Shown: positions 1-8,628, counted from the stretch's first letter. The stretch is 64,000 nucleotides of DNA from Spirochaetia bacterium (GCA_029880285.1 JAOUOS010000002.1:124001-188000), one strand, 5' to 3'. A program made the numbers and translations. Notes: generated by a model not told the origin, from the sequence alone.

Positions 1-2353
1 GTCCATCTGAGCCGTCAAGATCAACCCTTATCTGTACTCCCAGAGTTATTATAAGCTGAATAACTTTTTCAATGGGCCACGCGTTTTTTGCCGCCAACAC
101 TGGGTCAGCTTCATATTTTTTAGCGACAGCAGCCGCTCTTATATATTCAAAAATTGAACCAAGCATACTGCCAACAAAAAGATTATAAATTTCCTGCTTT
201 GTTGTGGCGGCTTCAATGGCTTCTGTAAGCTCTACAATTTCTTCAGCCTCATCGCCCGACAAGCTGTCTACCACTCTTACAATATCACCAAGTGCCTTAA
301 CCAGAGTATATATTTCAAGACCCTTAAAATCAGCCGAAGTTTCTACGGTAACAACCCCTGTGGGGTCTAAAGCATATTCAAGAGCCATAATTATTCCGTT
401 TGAAAGCGGGTCGCATATTAAGCCGCTTTCTCCGGCTTTACCAAGACACTTCATGGCGGGAAAACTAGCCGTACCGCATGCAGCAAACTGAACAACCACT
501 TCATCTGTTATAGGCGCGTCAGAAGCGAAAGAGCCGTCTGCGCTTAAAGTACCCGAAGAAAGCGCCGTACCATCGCCGCCAATACTGTAAACACCGTAAG
601 AACCCGAACAGGGAGTACCTTTTTGCAGTACAACCGGTCCTGTTAATTTTTGCAAAGGATCTCTTAATTTTGCCAAAGAACCTGAAATTACAGTACCGCT
701 GTTCGATACAGTATTTGAAGTGGCACTGCCAGAAATTGAAGCCGAAAGACTAATTTCTTCACTTTGGCATGTGGAGGAACAACCGTCATTATTTGCTGTA
801 TTACCGTCTTCACAGCTTTCGCCAGCTAAAGTATTTATAATTCCATCGCCGCAAACCGGAGTTTTACAGTTTGCTTCACATGTAGATGTTTGTGTGGTGA
901 CACCTTCGTCACAGGTCTCTCCTGTATCTAATGTTCCATTACCGCAATACTGCGGAACTTCAACTAAACAAGAAGCGTCACATCCATCACCCGCTGTAGT
1001 GTTACCGTCTTCACATTGTTCGCTTGCAAGTGCATTTATAATACCATCACCACAGGCTGGAGTTTTTGAACAATAGGCTTCACAAGTAGCGGTTTGCGTT
1101 GCTACGCCGTCATCACAAGATTCTGTGCCATTCACAATGTTATCACCGCAATATTCTAATTGGCAGGTACTACTACAACCGTCATTAGCTGTTGTATTGC
1201 CATCTTCACATTGTTCGCCGGCAATGGCATTTAAGATTCCATCGCCACAATTTGGGCTTGTACAATTGACTTCACAAGTGGATGTTTGAGTACCGCTACT
1301 ATCACAAGCCTCGCCTGTATTAACTGTACCATTCCCACAAAATTCCGGAATTTCAATTAAACAAGAAGCGTCACAACCATCACCTATAACTGTATTTCCA
1401 TCTTCGCATTGTTCACTGGCAGATACATTTAATATACCATCGCCGCAAGTCGGTGCTTGACAATTTACTTCACAGGTAGATGTTTGAGTACCACTATCAT
1501 CGCAAGATTCACCCGCATCTACAATTCCATTGCCGCAATACTCTGGAATTTCAATTATACAATTAGAATCACATCCATCACCTGCTACCGTTCCACCATC
1601 ATCACATTGCTCACCCGCTGTTGCGTTAACAATAAAATCTCCACATGATCTTGCTGTACAGTTACTATTGCAAGTTGCAGATTCGCCGTTATCATCACAA
1701 GCCTCACCCGTATCAGTTACTCCATTACCACAATAAGCTGGAATTTCTATTGTGCAATCAGCCGCACATCCATCTCCTGCCACCGTTCCACCATCATCAC
1801 ACGCTTCGCCAGCTATTGCGTTAACAATTGAATCGCCACATGTTCTGGTTGTACAATTATTATTACAATTTGCGCTCTCTCCGCTATCATCGCATTGTTC
1901 GCCCGCATCCACAATTCCATTACCACAATACGCGGGAATTTCTATAGTACAATTTGCTGCGCATCCGTCACCAGAGATTGTGTTACCGTCATCACAGGTT
2001 TCGCCGGCTGTTGTATTTACAATTGAATCGCCGCATGATGAATTTAAGCAATTTCTGGTGCAGGCAGCTGATTCACCTTTATCGTCACACTGTTCACCTG
2101 CTGTGGCGTTTATAGTGCCATTACCGCAGTATGATGCCTTGCAAGTAGAATCACAAGTTTCAGTTTCCTGCCCGTCATCACATTGTTCTCCTGTTTCTAT
2201 CTTCGCGTTACCGCAAACAGGGGTTGCATTTGTTGTACCATTTGTATTTGTCGTATCTTCTTCTTTTTTATCTGCACAATTTAATGCCGCGAAAGAAACC
2301 GCCAAATTAAATATCATTAAGAAAAGAAAAATATTTTTTTTAATAAGTTTCAT
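1..2353 (-). CDS. Cysteine-rich repeat lipoprotein (DUF4215-type), 3' part cut off by window edge
   Basis: The reading frame is open on the minus strand from an ATG at 2353 to the window edge, about 784 codons, with no stop seen. The N-terminus is a lipoprotein signal: basic MKLIKK, a hydrophobic stretch, then a lipobox ending A-L-N-C at residue 26, followed by charged residues and a Thr/Asn-rich linker. Residues about 47-530 are roughly eight composite repeats of the form CGNG..D.GE.CDD / CGD.I.N..A.E.C.DG.T..GDGC, six Cys per composite unit, matching the myxococcal cysteine-rich/DUF4215 repeat family. The remainder is a Ser/Gly/Thr-rich region and then an apparently helical domain I do not recognise. 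It is probably a disulfide-rich lipoprotein exposed at the cell surface or in the periplasm; its function is unknown. A TTGACA promoter-like sequence lies about 190 bp upstream. Confidence 0.85.
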   Translation of the reverse strand, partial: MKLIKKNIFLFLMIFNLAVSFAALNCADKKEEDTTNTNGTTNATPVCGNAKIETGEQCDDGQETETCDSTCKASYCGNGTINATAGEQCDDKGESAACTRNCLNSSCGDSIVNTTAGETCDDGNTISGDGCAANCTIEIPAYCGNGIVDAGEQCDDSGESANCNNNCTTRTCGDSIVNAIAGEACDDGGTVAGDGCAADCTIEIPAYCGNGVTDTGEACDDNGESATCNSNCTARSCGDFIVNATAGEQCDDGGTVAGDGCDSNCIIEIPEYCGNGIVDAGESCDDSGTQTSTCEVNCQAPTCGDGILNVSASEQCEDGNTVIGDGCDASCLIEIPEFCGNGTVNTGEACDSSGTQTSTCEVNCTSPNCGDGILNAIAGEQCEDGNTTANDGCSSTCQLEYCGDNIVNGTESCDDGVATQTATCEAYCSKTPACGDGIINALASEQCEDGNTTAGDGCDASCLVEVPQYCGNGTLDTGETCDEGVTTQTSTCEANCKTPVCGDGIINTLAGESCEDGNTANNDGCSSTCQSEEISLSASISGSATSNTVSNSGTVISGSLAKLRDPLQKLTGPVVLQKGTPCSGSYGVYSIGGDGTALSSGTLSADGSFASDAPITDEVVVQFAACGTASFPAMKCLGKAGESGLICDPLSNGIIMALEYALDPTGVVTVETSADFKGLEIYTLVKALGDIVRVVDSLSGDEAEEIVELTEAIEAATTKQEIYNLFVGSMLGSIFEYIRAAAVAKKYEADPVLAAKNAWPIEKVIQLIITLGVQIRVDLDGSDG
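760..2215 (-). repeat. Tandem coding repeats of the Cys-rich lipoprotein
   Basis: The DNA encoding the Cys-rich segment repeats with a period of about 180-195 bp, each period coding for two related half-repeats (CGNG..D.GE.CDD and CGD.I.N..AxE.C.DG). The copies differ at many third positions, so the array is old and under protein-level selection. Neighbouring units share phrases such as GDGC and IEIP, which makes recombination between units possible. Confidence 0.75.
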
Positions 2354-2537
2354 TTTTAAACTCCTTTAGTTTCTGTATGGTTTGTTACTCTATTTTTATT
2401 GTATATTATCATTATACCCTGACTATTTTAGGTACTTTACCAAATGTTTCTTTATCTTTTTTCTATTTTTTTTAAATTAAAAAATAGCTTTTTTTGTTTA
2501 GTAGATATGCTAGGTTTCGAAATTATTTATTAATAAT

Positions 2538-2566
2538 AAATTATGATATCTTTTACAAGTTGTCAA
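2538..2566 (-). promoter_or_regulatory. Candidate sigma-70 promoter for the Cys-rich lipoprotein gene
   Basis: On the minus strand TTGACA (2566-2561) is followed after 17 nt by TAATTT (2543-2538). The -35 box is perfect and the -10 is weak. It points at the lipoprotein gene and would give a leader of about 180 nt. The call rests on motif matching only, in very AT-rich DNA. Confidence 0.35.
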
Positions 2567-2591
2567 TTTTTAATTTAATTTTTTTGTACGT

Positions 2592-3290
2592 TTAATCTAT
2601 ATTTATTGGAACGTGATTAAAGAGAAAATCTTTTAATATTTTTTGAAGAAAACGTTTTCTTTTATAAAAATGCCATGAATTTAAAAAGCCTGTTTCATAA
2701 ATAATTTTTATTTTTTTCATTATACCGCGGCTTGTAAAAAAATTGCGAAATAAAACTTCATTTTTCAAGAAATATTCATCGCCTGGCAAATCGCCTACAA
2801 TTTTAATTACATACCACTGATTTAAGCTAAAGCCTTTTGCTAAAGATGCGTTTAATAATTTATATGCTTCCATATCTGCTAAATCGGCTTTATATTCAAA
2901 TTGGTAATCTTCTTTATCATTGATTGAAAAAACAGGTTGATTTACGGTTATGAGAGTATAATTTTGTTTTTTTAATAGACTTTTAGAATTTAAATACAGA
3001 TTTTCTTTATTTAATGAAATAATTTTTTTAATATCTAAGCAATCACCGAGTTTAAATTGATTGGTTAAAGCTCCCGTAAAACCTATATTTATTATTATTT
3101 TAAAGTTATGCTGCTCTAACCACTTTTTAAAATTCGATATTTTTTGAATACCTGGTTTAGTTAAAAAAAGAGAAACATCGCAGCCATTAATTATTCCGTT
3201 ATACTGGCTAATTTTATCTATTCGTCTGTAATTAAGATAAGGCAGTACGCTAAATACTTCATCATAAAGCGCTGCTACGATTCCAACCAT
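2592..3290 (-). CDS. Nucleoside phosphorylase-like protein (MTAN/PNP superfamily)
   Basis: 232 aa. The start MVGIVAALYDEV, the segment NIGFTGAL near residue 68 and ADMEAYKLL near residue 140 correspond to the N-terminal strand, the G[TF]AG-like turn and the substrate-binding D-M-E motif of the purine nucleoside phosphorylase / MTA-SAH nucleosidase superfamily. The C-terminal 60 residues are Lys- and aromatic-rich and unlike typical MTAN. The ATG lies inside the end of the coaB-like gene (16-bp overlap), so the two are translated together. The substrate cannot be told: MTA/SAH, futalosine or another nucleoside are all possible. I am fairly sure of the superfamily and not of the reaction. Confidence 0.6.
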   Translation of the reverse strand: MVGIVAALYDEVFSVLPYLNYRRIDKISQYNGIINGCDVSLFLTKPGIQKISNFKKWLEQHNFKIIINIGFTGALTNQFKLGDCLDIKKIISLNKENLYLNSKSLLKKQNYTLITVNQPVFSINDKEDYQFEYKADLADMEAYKLLNASLAKGFSLNQWYVIKIVGDLPGDEYFLKNEVLFRNFFTSRGIMKKIKIIYETGFLNSWHFYKRKRFLQKILKDFLFNHVPINID

Positions 3291-3955
3291 TTTTCTATCT
3301 CTTCTAGAACTCTATATCCTAGTCTTTCTTTAGTATCTTTTTTCCATTTTTGGCAGGAACCGTCTTTTCTAAAAACTGTAAGCTGGTTTGTTTCAACTCT
3401 AAAACCAGAGCCAGCTTTTGAAAGATCATTTAAAAAAATAATATCTAATTTTTTCTCTTCTAACTTTTTAAGGGCGTTTTTTTCAGGATTTGATGTTTCA
3501 GCGGCAAAACCTACTAAAATAACATCTTTTAATTTTTTTAATTCGATATATTTTTTAACGGTTTTTAAAATATCTGGGTTTGGCACCAAATGAATATAAG
3601 GCGTTTCTGTTTTTTTAATTTTATGCTTATATGATTTTTCAGGGTGATAATCGGCGGGAGCGGCAGCCATCACTAAAACACTGCCAGATTTAAGTTCAGC
3701 TAATACTGAATTTAGCATATCTTGAGTTGATATAATAGAAATATTTTTTGCGCCTTTAATTTTAGAGAACATCACCGGAACAGGACCTACAATGTAGGTT
3801 ACTTTATAACCTTGATTAACGCAGGCACGGGCAATAAAATATCCCATTCTTCCCGTTGAAGGGTTAGATAAAAATCTTATAGGATCAACAAATTCTCTGG
3901 TAGGACCAGCAGTTACAATTATCTTTACACGTGATTTATTATTAAAATTAAACAT
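3275..3955 (-). CDS. coaB: Stand-alone phosphopantothenate-cysteine ligase domain (CoaB-like)
   Basis: About 226 aa from the ATG at 3955; a TTG 15 bp upstream is also open, but the ATG fits the family start better. It carries VTAGPTREFVDPIRFLSN and STGRMG, the nucleotide-binding signature of the CoaB half of Dfp/CoaBC, followed by AAAPADYHP and a KIKK segment (CTP/phosphopantothenate site). CoaB joins cysteine to 4'-phosphopantothenate in coenzyme A synthesis. The CoaA-decarboxylase half (CoaC, flavoprotein) is absent, so it must be encoded elsewhere. It overlaps the phosphorylase-like gene downstream. Confidence 0.8.
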   Translation of the reverse strand: MFNFNNKSRVKIIVTAGPTREFVDPIRFLSNPSTGRMGYFIARACVNQGYKVTYIVGPVPVMFSKIKGAKNISIISTQDMLNSVLAELKSGSVLVMAAAPADYHPEKSYKHKIKKTETPYIHLVPNPDILKTVKKYIELKKLKDVILVGFAAETSNPEKNALKKLEEKKLDIIFLNDLSKAGSGFRVETNQLTVFRKDGSCQKWKKDTKERLGYRVLEEIEKWLES

Positions 3956-4285
3956 ATAATATAAACACAAATTAATTTAAAACGGAATAGTCAAGAAAAA
4001 CATAATAAAAATTATTTTTTTATATATTCACTTAACTGCCTGTATCTGTTCTAAGTTTTTTTCTATAAATTTATATATTGACAGGCCTAAAATATAAATT
4101 TTTCATGAGGATAAGAAAAGAAATCTTTTTTTAACAAACTCTACATTGTATATGGTTTTTTTTTTGCCATAATGTGTTAAATTTATAAATTGGCAATAAA
4201 TAGAAATTATAAAAAATAAAATCATTGTCTGAGGCAGGATAACACAAGATTAAGTTAACCACTTGAGAAACCTAAGGAGAAAAAA
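3956..4285. other. Divergent intergenic region between coaB and ferredoxin
   Basis: 330 bp without a gene. It holds a TTGACA at 4078-4083 without a clear -10, an inverted repeat TTGCCA (4164-4169) / TGGCAA (4191-4196) that could be an operator, and near 4231 a GGCAGGATAACA segment resembling the start of the repeats at 34548 and 36166. AAGGAG at about 4274 is the ribosome binding site of the ferredoxin gene. No RNA gene is recognised. Confidence 0.4.
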
Positions 4286-4504
4286 ATGAGTAAAATAGTT
4301 TATGTTGAAAAAGATGATTGTACAAGCTGTTCTTTATGTGCCGATACACTACCAGAATACTTTCGAATGGACGAAGATGATGTTGCCGAATCGCATAATG
4401 ACACTGAGAATATAAACGCAGCAGTTGTACCAGATGACGATATGGATAAAGTTCAAGAAACTATAGACGACTGCCCCGGTGAATGCATTTTATGGAAAGA
4501 ATAA
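4286..4504 (+). CDS. Single-cluster [4Fe-4S] ferredoxin
   Basis: 72 aa, very acidic. CTSCSLC (C12, C15, C18) near the N-terminus and a distal Cys in DDCPGECI supply the four ligands of one [4Fe-4S] cluster, as in Fer4_13/Fer4_15-type monocluster ferredoxins. It is a small cytoplasmic electron carrier; its partner is not visible nearby. A strong AAGGAG Shine-Dalgarno precedes the ATG. It stands alone on the plus strand, convergent with the cNMP-binding gene. Confidence 0.85.
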   Translation: MSKIVYVEKDDCTSCSLCADTLPEYFRMDEDDVAESHNDTENINAAVVPDDDMDKVQETIDDCPGECILWKE

Positions 4505-4511
4505 TTCTTTC

Positions 4512-5150
4512 TTAATTAAACGTAAAATAATCAAATACTTTCGGTGAAAAAGAAATAAATAAGATATTATTAGAATCTTTTCTAACATGCAAAAGATTTT
4601 GATTTTTTAATTGAATTAATGTATTTTTTGTATCTTGAGTAGAAATACCAAGAGAAGTATTAACATAATCTAAAAACCTTTCATAAGGTAAAAGTAAAAC
4701 TTCGCCTGAAGAATCTTTACGTCCTTCTTTTTTCCAAAAAATATCCATGGCACGTAAAATTCGAGTTTCTTTGCTTAATACTAATAATTCTTCAATCTGT
4801 TTATCTGCTTTTCTTAGCCTTAAACAAAGTGTTTTTATCATTTTATGAGCAAAATCTACATTACTTTTTAACATAAATTGAAAAGAGTGTTTATCTATTT
4901 TTAAAATTAATGATTTTTTAGATGCAGTGGCGGTTGCCGAGCGGTATTCATTGGTAAAAATTGCCATTTCTCCAAAAAAATCACCATCTTTTAAAACAGC
5001 AAGAACCTGTTCGGCGCTTTTTGCTTTAATTGAAATTTTTACTTCACCCTTATGAATGATAAACATTTCTTCGCCAACATCACCCTCTCTAAATACAACC
5101 GAACCTTCAATATAATCTCTGCCGAATCTTTCAACTAATTCTGACTGCAT
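4512..5150 (-). CDS. Cyclic nucleotide-binding domain protein (Crp/Fnr-like)
   Basis: 212 aa. Residues about 10-120 are a cNMP-binding beta-roll: FREGDVGEEMFIIHKGEV, then GDFFGEMAIFTNEYRSATATA, where the G-E-(x)6-7-R-[ST]-A phosphate-binding cassette is intact, followed by the long central helix. The C-terminal 80 residues could be a winged helix (the segment around SLGISTQDTKNTLIQLKNQ) but lack a textbook Crp signature. It is a likely cAMP- or other nucleotide-responsive regulator. It is 18 bp downstream of the PC4-like gene and about 1 kb from the CHASE2 cyclase gene, so it may be that enzyme's effector (inference). Confidence 0.75.
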   Translation of the reverse strand: MQSELVERFGRDYIEGSVVFREGDVGEEMFIIHKGEVKISIKAKSAEQVLAVLKDGDFFGEMAIFTNEYRSATATASKKSLILKIDKHSFQFMLKSNVDFAHKMIKTLCLRLRKADKQIEELLVLSKETRILRAMDIFWKKEGRKDSSGEVLLLPYERFLDYVNTSLGISTQDTKNTLIQLKNQNLLHVRKDSNNILFISFSPKVFDYFTFN

Positions 5151-5168
5151 ATACCCGCCTTCTTCTTT

Positions 5169-5396
5169 CTATATTAAATCGTTTATTGCCTGTTCTGCTT
5201 TTAATATGGCTTCTTTTAGAGCATTGAATTTATCAATGTTTAAAGAAATTCCTTTTTTTGTGGGAGCATATTCACCATTATCATTTAAATACCAAGTTCG
5301 TATATTTAATAACTTTTTATCCTTAAATTCACTTATTTCTATACGAATTATTTCAGTTTTATTTCTTTCTATATCTGCTATATGAATGGGCTGCAT
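5169..5396 (-). CDS. PC4/YdbC-like ssDNA-binding transcriptional coactivator
   Basis: 75 aa. The pattern of beta-strands and the segments IRTWYLNDNGEYAPTKKGISL and a terminal helix match the bacterial PC4 (p15) family, which binds single-stranded DNA as a dimer through a curved beta-sheet. The size is typical. It precedes the cNMP-binding gene by 18 bp on the same strand and is probably cotranscribed with it. Its role in this organism is not known. Confidence 0.7.
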   Translation of the reverse strand: MQPIHIADIERNKTEIIRIEISEFKDKKLLNIRTWYLNDNGEYAPTKKGISLNIDKFNALKEAILKAEQAINDLI

Positions 5397-5479
5397 TTAA
5401 TAAAACCCTTTTTAAAATCTAATATATATACTATCGGAATTTTGCGATTTTAAATAAATTCTTTTATTTACTAGAGAAA

Positions 5480-5818
5480 TTAACCCGGAGGCCAACCCAT
5501 TTGTCTGCCACCCAAAATATGAAAATGCAAATGAGGAACAGTCTGACCGCCATATTCACCTACATTATTAACAACTCTGTATCCATTCTCTTTTAGGCCT
5601 AATTTAGCCGCAGTTTCTGAAACAGCAATCATTAAACCTCCAATTATTTTTTCATCATCTACTTCTTTAAGCGAAACTATATGATCCGTTGGTATAACTA
5701 AAACATGAACCGGTGCCTGAGGATTTACATCTTCAAAGGCAACCCATCCCATACCCTCTTTTATAATATTTGTTTCGATTTCTTTCTTTGCTATTTTACA
5801 AAATATACAATTTTCCAT
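5480..5818 (-). CDS. HIT family protein (HinT-like nucleotide hydrolase)
   Basis: 112 aa, the usual HinT length. CIFCKI near the N-terminus is the zinc/structural motif, and the C-terminal HLHFHILGGRQMGWPPG is the histidine triad with the conserved tail of HinT. The family hydrolyses purine nucleoside phosphoramidates and related AMP conjugates in the cytoplasm. It is transcribed divergently from the small zinc-ribbon gene. Confidence 0.92.
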   Translation of the reverse strand: MENCIFCKIAKKEIETNIIKEGMGWVAFEDVNPQAPVHVLVIPTDHIVSLKEVDDEKIIGGLMIAVSETAAKLGLKENGYRVVNNVGEYGGQTVPHLHFHILGGRQMGWPPG

Positions 5819-5878
5819 ATCATATTATTAATAAAGGTTAACAAACGGACAACTATTTTTTATTTTTACCTCTTATTT

Positions 5879-5906
5879 TTGAAAAAGACTTTACAAATAA
5901 TAATCT
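5879..5906 (+). promoter_or_regulatory. Candidate promoter upstream of zinc-ribbon gene
   Basis: TTGAAA at 5879-5884 is followed after 16 nt by TAATCT (5901-5906). It is correctly oriented about 50 bp before the gene at 5957, which has its own AGGAG site. This is motif matching only. Confidence 0.3.
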
Positions 5907-5956
5907 AAAAGAATAATTTAATGAAAAAATAAATAGCCTAAAATAGGAGTTTAAAT

Positions 5957-6238
5957 ATGAGCGGATGCGGAACATGCGGAGATGGAACAGTAGGACCTTT
6001 TTCAGAAGGAAAAGATCTGGTAGAATTTGTGCTTCAGGCCCACGGCGGCACGGTAGCTGTTTCACCTCTACCTAATGGTGGATTAAATACAACTTGTCAG
6101 GGTTGTGGTGAAGAATTCGTATTAAAAACTTTTGTAGATTCATGCCCAAAATGCGGCGGTGTACACGCGGTGAGTCCTCCTAGATGCAATGACCCTGCTA
6201 ACATACAATATGCGGGTAAAGAATTTTCAATTAGCTAA
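5957..6238 (+). CDS. Small cysteine-rich zinc-ribbon protein, function unknown
   Basis: 93 aa. There are two cysteine clusters. An N-terminal CGTCG motif follows the initiator. Later come CQGCGEEF and CPKCGG, separated by about 15 residues as in a classical zinc ribbon, followed by one more Cys in the PPRC segment. The centre is Gly/Pro-rich. TAGGAG precedes the ATG by about 9 nt. It lies convergent with the CHASE2 cyclase gene, with only 3 bp between the stops. I do not recognise a named family; metal binding is likely from the Cys spacing, and the function is unknown. Confidence 0.8.
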   Translation: MSGCGTCGDGTVGPFSEGKDLVEFVLQAHGGTVAVSPLPNGGLNTTCQGCGEEFVLKTFVDSCPKCGGVHAVSPPRCNDPANIQYAGKEFSIS

Positions 6239-6241
6239 AAA

Positions 6242-8503
6242 TTATTTTTTAGTTCTGGTAAAAACACCGTCCCAATTATCTGGCGGCGGATTCAAAGAGT
6301 AATATTCACAACGCTCAATAAGAATATCAGCGGCTTCATCTTCGCGATTTCGAATTTCAAGAGATTTTTTAAGTGAACCTATGGCTTTGGACCATTGTTT
6401 ATCTAGATAATAATTAAATCCTTCTTCATATATTTTGGCTGATTTAATTCGCCATGCGGCGCCCTGCCCTTTTACTGAGAGAAGTTCATATATTTTTACG
6501 CCTTCTTTTTTACCTTTCACCCTAACCTGATCTAAAAGACGCGTACTCATGTCGTTTTCAATTCTTTTGGCTGTAGTTTCACTAATTAATATGTGAACAC
6601 CGTAATCTTTAGCCGCTGCTTCTAGACGGGCCGCTAAATTAACAGTATCTCCCATCATTGTATATGAAGCAAGTTCATCAGTACCCATAAACCCGACTTT
6701 AGCCATGCCAGTATTTAACCCTATTCTAAAATGCATCGCCCGTGCTTCTTCACAATATGCTTTTCTTTTTATCCATTCTTTTCGAAGAGAGTCTAATGAA
6801 TCAATCATGGCTAGTGATGCCTGAGCTGCTTTTAATGGATGGTTTTCTATATCAACGGGCGCGCCAAATATTCCAACTACGGCGTCACCAATATATTTGT
6901 CTAAAGTGCCGCCATATTTTTTTAATATAAGGGTCATAGCCGATAAATATTCATTTAATAACGCTGCTAAATCTGTGGCCGTAAGTTTTTCACTAATAGA
7001 AGAAAACCCCGCGACATCTGAAAAAAACGGAGTTACTTCTTTTTCAGAACCGGCTTTAAGAGATTCAAGATCTGCTAAAGCTTCTTTAACAATAGTCGGG
7101 TCAATCATATTGCCAAGAATCTTACTATATTTTCTTTTTTCTTTGCCTTCGGTAATACTTCGATAACCAAAGGCCGTACCAGTGGTAATAAAGGCAATCG
7201 CAATATACAAATAAAATGGCACAAACAAATTACCCGTTTTAAAGGCCACAACACTTATTCCAAAGGTAACTAAGAAAATAACTACTGGTAGCCCAACTTG
7301 AATCATTTGATTATGGGCCATTATAACAAAAAATAAGCATAATGTCACAAGAATTAAAACAATAATAATATTTACCGTATTCGAAACTTGTGTTATATGA
7401 TTCTGCTGTAAAATATTACTTATTAAAGTTGCGTGAATTTCTGGACCCGGCATTTTCGCCGCGATAGGTGTTGTTTTTAGATCCTGACATCCTACAGCAG
7501 AACATCCAATTATAACTATTTTATTAGCAAAATCTTTAGGTTTCACTTTCATTTCGTTTGGTTTACCCTGAGCATAATAAATAGCCGATTCTAAAATAGA
7601 GCTCATACTAAAACTTTTTTCAAGAATTCTGTTTTCAGGATAAAAATTAACTAGATAACTGCCGTCTTTTTCTACAGGTACTTCAAGATCACCTATCTGT
7701 ATTTTTTGTTTATCAATTATTTTAATAGTTTTATTCTTTTCAGAAAAAGACATTACTGCCGCTAAACTAAACGATAAAAAATAATTTTCATTATAATTAA
7801 AAAGCATTCTACCACGGCGGTAATAACCATCAGAATCGGGATAAAACGAAGCCACTGCCAGCTCTTTAGCTATTTTTTCAAGATTATCCACCGGATATTC
7901 TTTTAAGATCTGTTCTGAAGTACCGCATTCAACATACAACCTTAGGCAAGGCAATGGTATCGTATAATCATTTACCTCTACTTTCTTAAAACCTATATTT
8001 TCACTGTTTTCAATCGATACGGCAAAAAGTGATTTTAAATCTTTAGGCAATGGATTTATTTCTTTTCTTTCATCGTCATATGTTAATAAAATATTTTGAA
8101 AGACTTTACCACTGGCCGCAACACCTTGTTGAAAAATCTCATCATTACCGGCAGTTCTATCTACTTCTGAAAATATTATATCAAATAATATACTTTTGGG
8201 CTCGCCCTCTAAATGCATAAATTCAAGAATATTTGAATATATATTACGACCCCATGGCCATCTTCCTAAACCCAGTTTTTTTTCGCCATACATTAAAGAG
8301 TTTTCATCTATTAAAACAAGCTGAATATCAGGGTGAGGCGTTTTCTCTATGCCGCCAATTTTAGAAGTTAAAAAATCGTAACTTTGGTTTGTAAGAAATC
8401 TACCAAAAATAAAAAATAAAATAACAGACAAAACAAGAAAACCAAACAAACTAATTATAAATTGTCTGGCATTTTTTTTTATATCTTTTTTATCTTCAGC
8501 CAA
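6242..8503 (-). CDS. CHASE2-domain adenylate/guanylate cyclase
   Basis: 753 aa. After an N-terminal membrane segment (about residues 14-32) there is a CHASE2 extracytoplasmic sensor (about 40-355), three membrane helices (about 365-445) and a class III cyclase domain (about 480-660). Catalytic features are intact: FFSDVAGFS (first metal Asp), KYIGDAVVGIFG (base-reading Lys and second Asp), and GDTVNLAARLE (transition-state Asn/Arg). The last 90 residues resemble a TPR-like helical repeat. It makes a cyclic nucleotide, probably cAMP, in response to an envelope signal. It is encoded near a cNMP-binding protein. Confidence 0.9.
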   Translation of the reverse strand: MAEDKKDIKKNARQFIISLFGFLVLSVILFFIFGRFLTNQSYDFLTSKIGGIEKTPHPDIQLVLIDENSLMYGEKKLGLGRWPWGRNIYSNILEFMHLEGEPKSILFDIIFSEVDRTAGNDEIFQQGVAASGKVFQNILLTYDDERKEINPLPKDLKSLFAVSIENSENIGFKKVEVNDYTIPLPCLRLYVECGTSEQILKEYPVDNLEKIAKELAVASFYPDSDGYYRRGRMLFNYNENYFLSFSLAAVMSFSEKNKTIKIIDKQKIQIGDLEVPVEKDGSYLVNFYPENRILEKSFSMSSILESAIYYAQGKPNEMKVKPKDFANKIVIIGCSAVGCQDLKTTPIAAKMPGPEIHATLISNILQQNHITQVSNTVNIIIVLILVTLCLFFVIMAHNQMIQVGLPVVIFLVTFGISVVAFKTGNLFVPFYLYIAIAFITTGTAFGYRSITEGKEKRKYSKILGNMIDPTIVKEALADLESLKAGSEKEVTPFFSDVAGFSSISEKLTATDLAALLNEYLSAMTLILKKYGGTLDKYIGDAVVGIFGAPVDIENHPLKAAQASLAMIDSLDSLRKEWIKRKAYCEEARAMHFRIGLNTGMAKVGFMGTDELASYTMMGDTVNLAARLEAAAKDYGVHILISETTAKRIENDMSTRLLDQVRVKGKKEGVKIYELLSVKGQGAAWRIKSAKIYEEGFNYYLDKQWSKAIGSLKKSLEIRNREDEAADILIERCEYYSLNPPPDNWDGVFTRTKK

Positions 8504-8628
8504 TGTAACCTCTGCTATTTATGTTAATACCGAAACTAAACATAATAGTACAGGTCAACAATTTTTTAGCATAAATTGCCTTCAAGCGATAATAAAAAAA
8601 GATTTACGATTAATTATTTATTTTTTTT

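Noticed and set aside
760..2215. Regular repetition that could be taken for a CRISPR array.
   Set aside because: Units are coding, about 180-195 bp, divergent at third positions, and keep the reading frame; no direct repeat of 20-40 bp with unique spacers exists.
204..2369. Plus-strand open frames within the first 2.4 kb (Ser/Pro/His-rich).
   Set aside because: They are shadows of the Cys-rich repeat gene on the minus strand, whose frame carries a lipobox and conserved DUF4215-type motifs.
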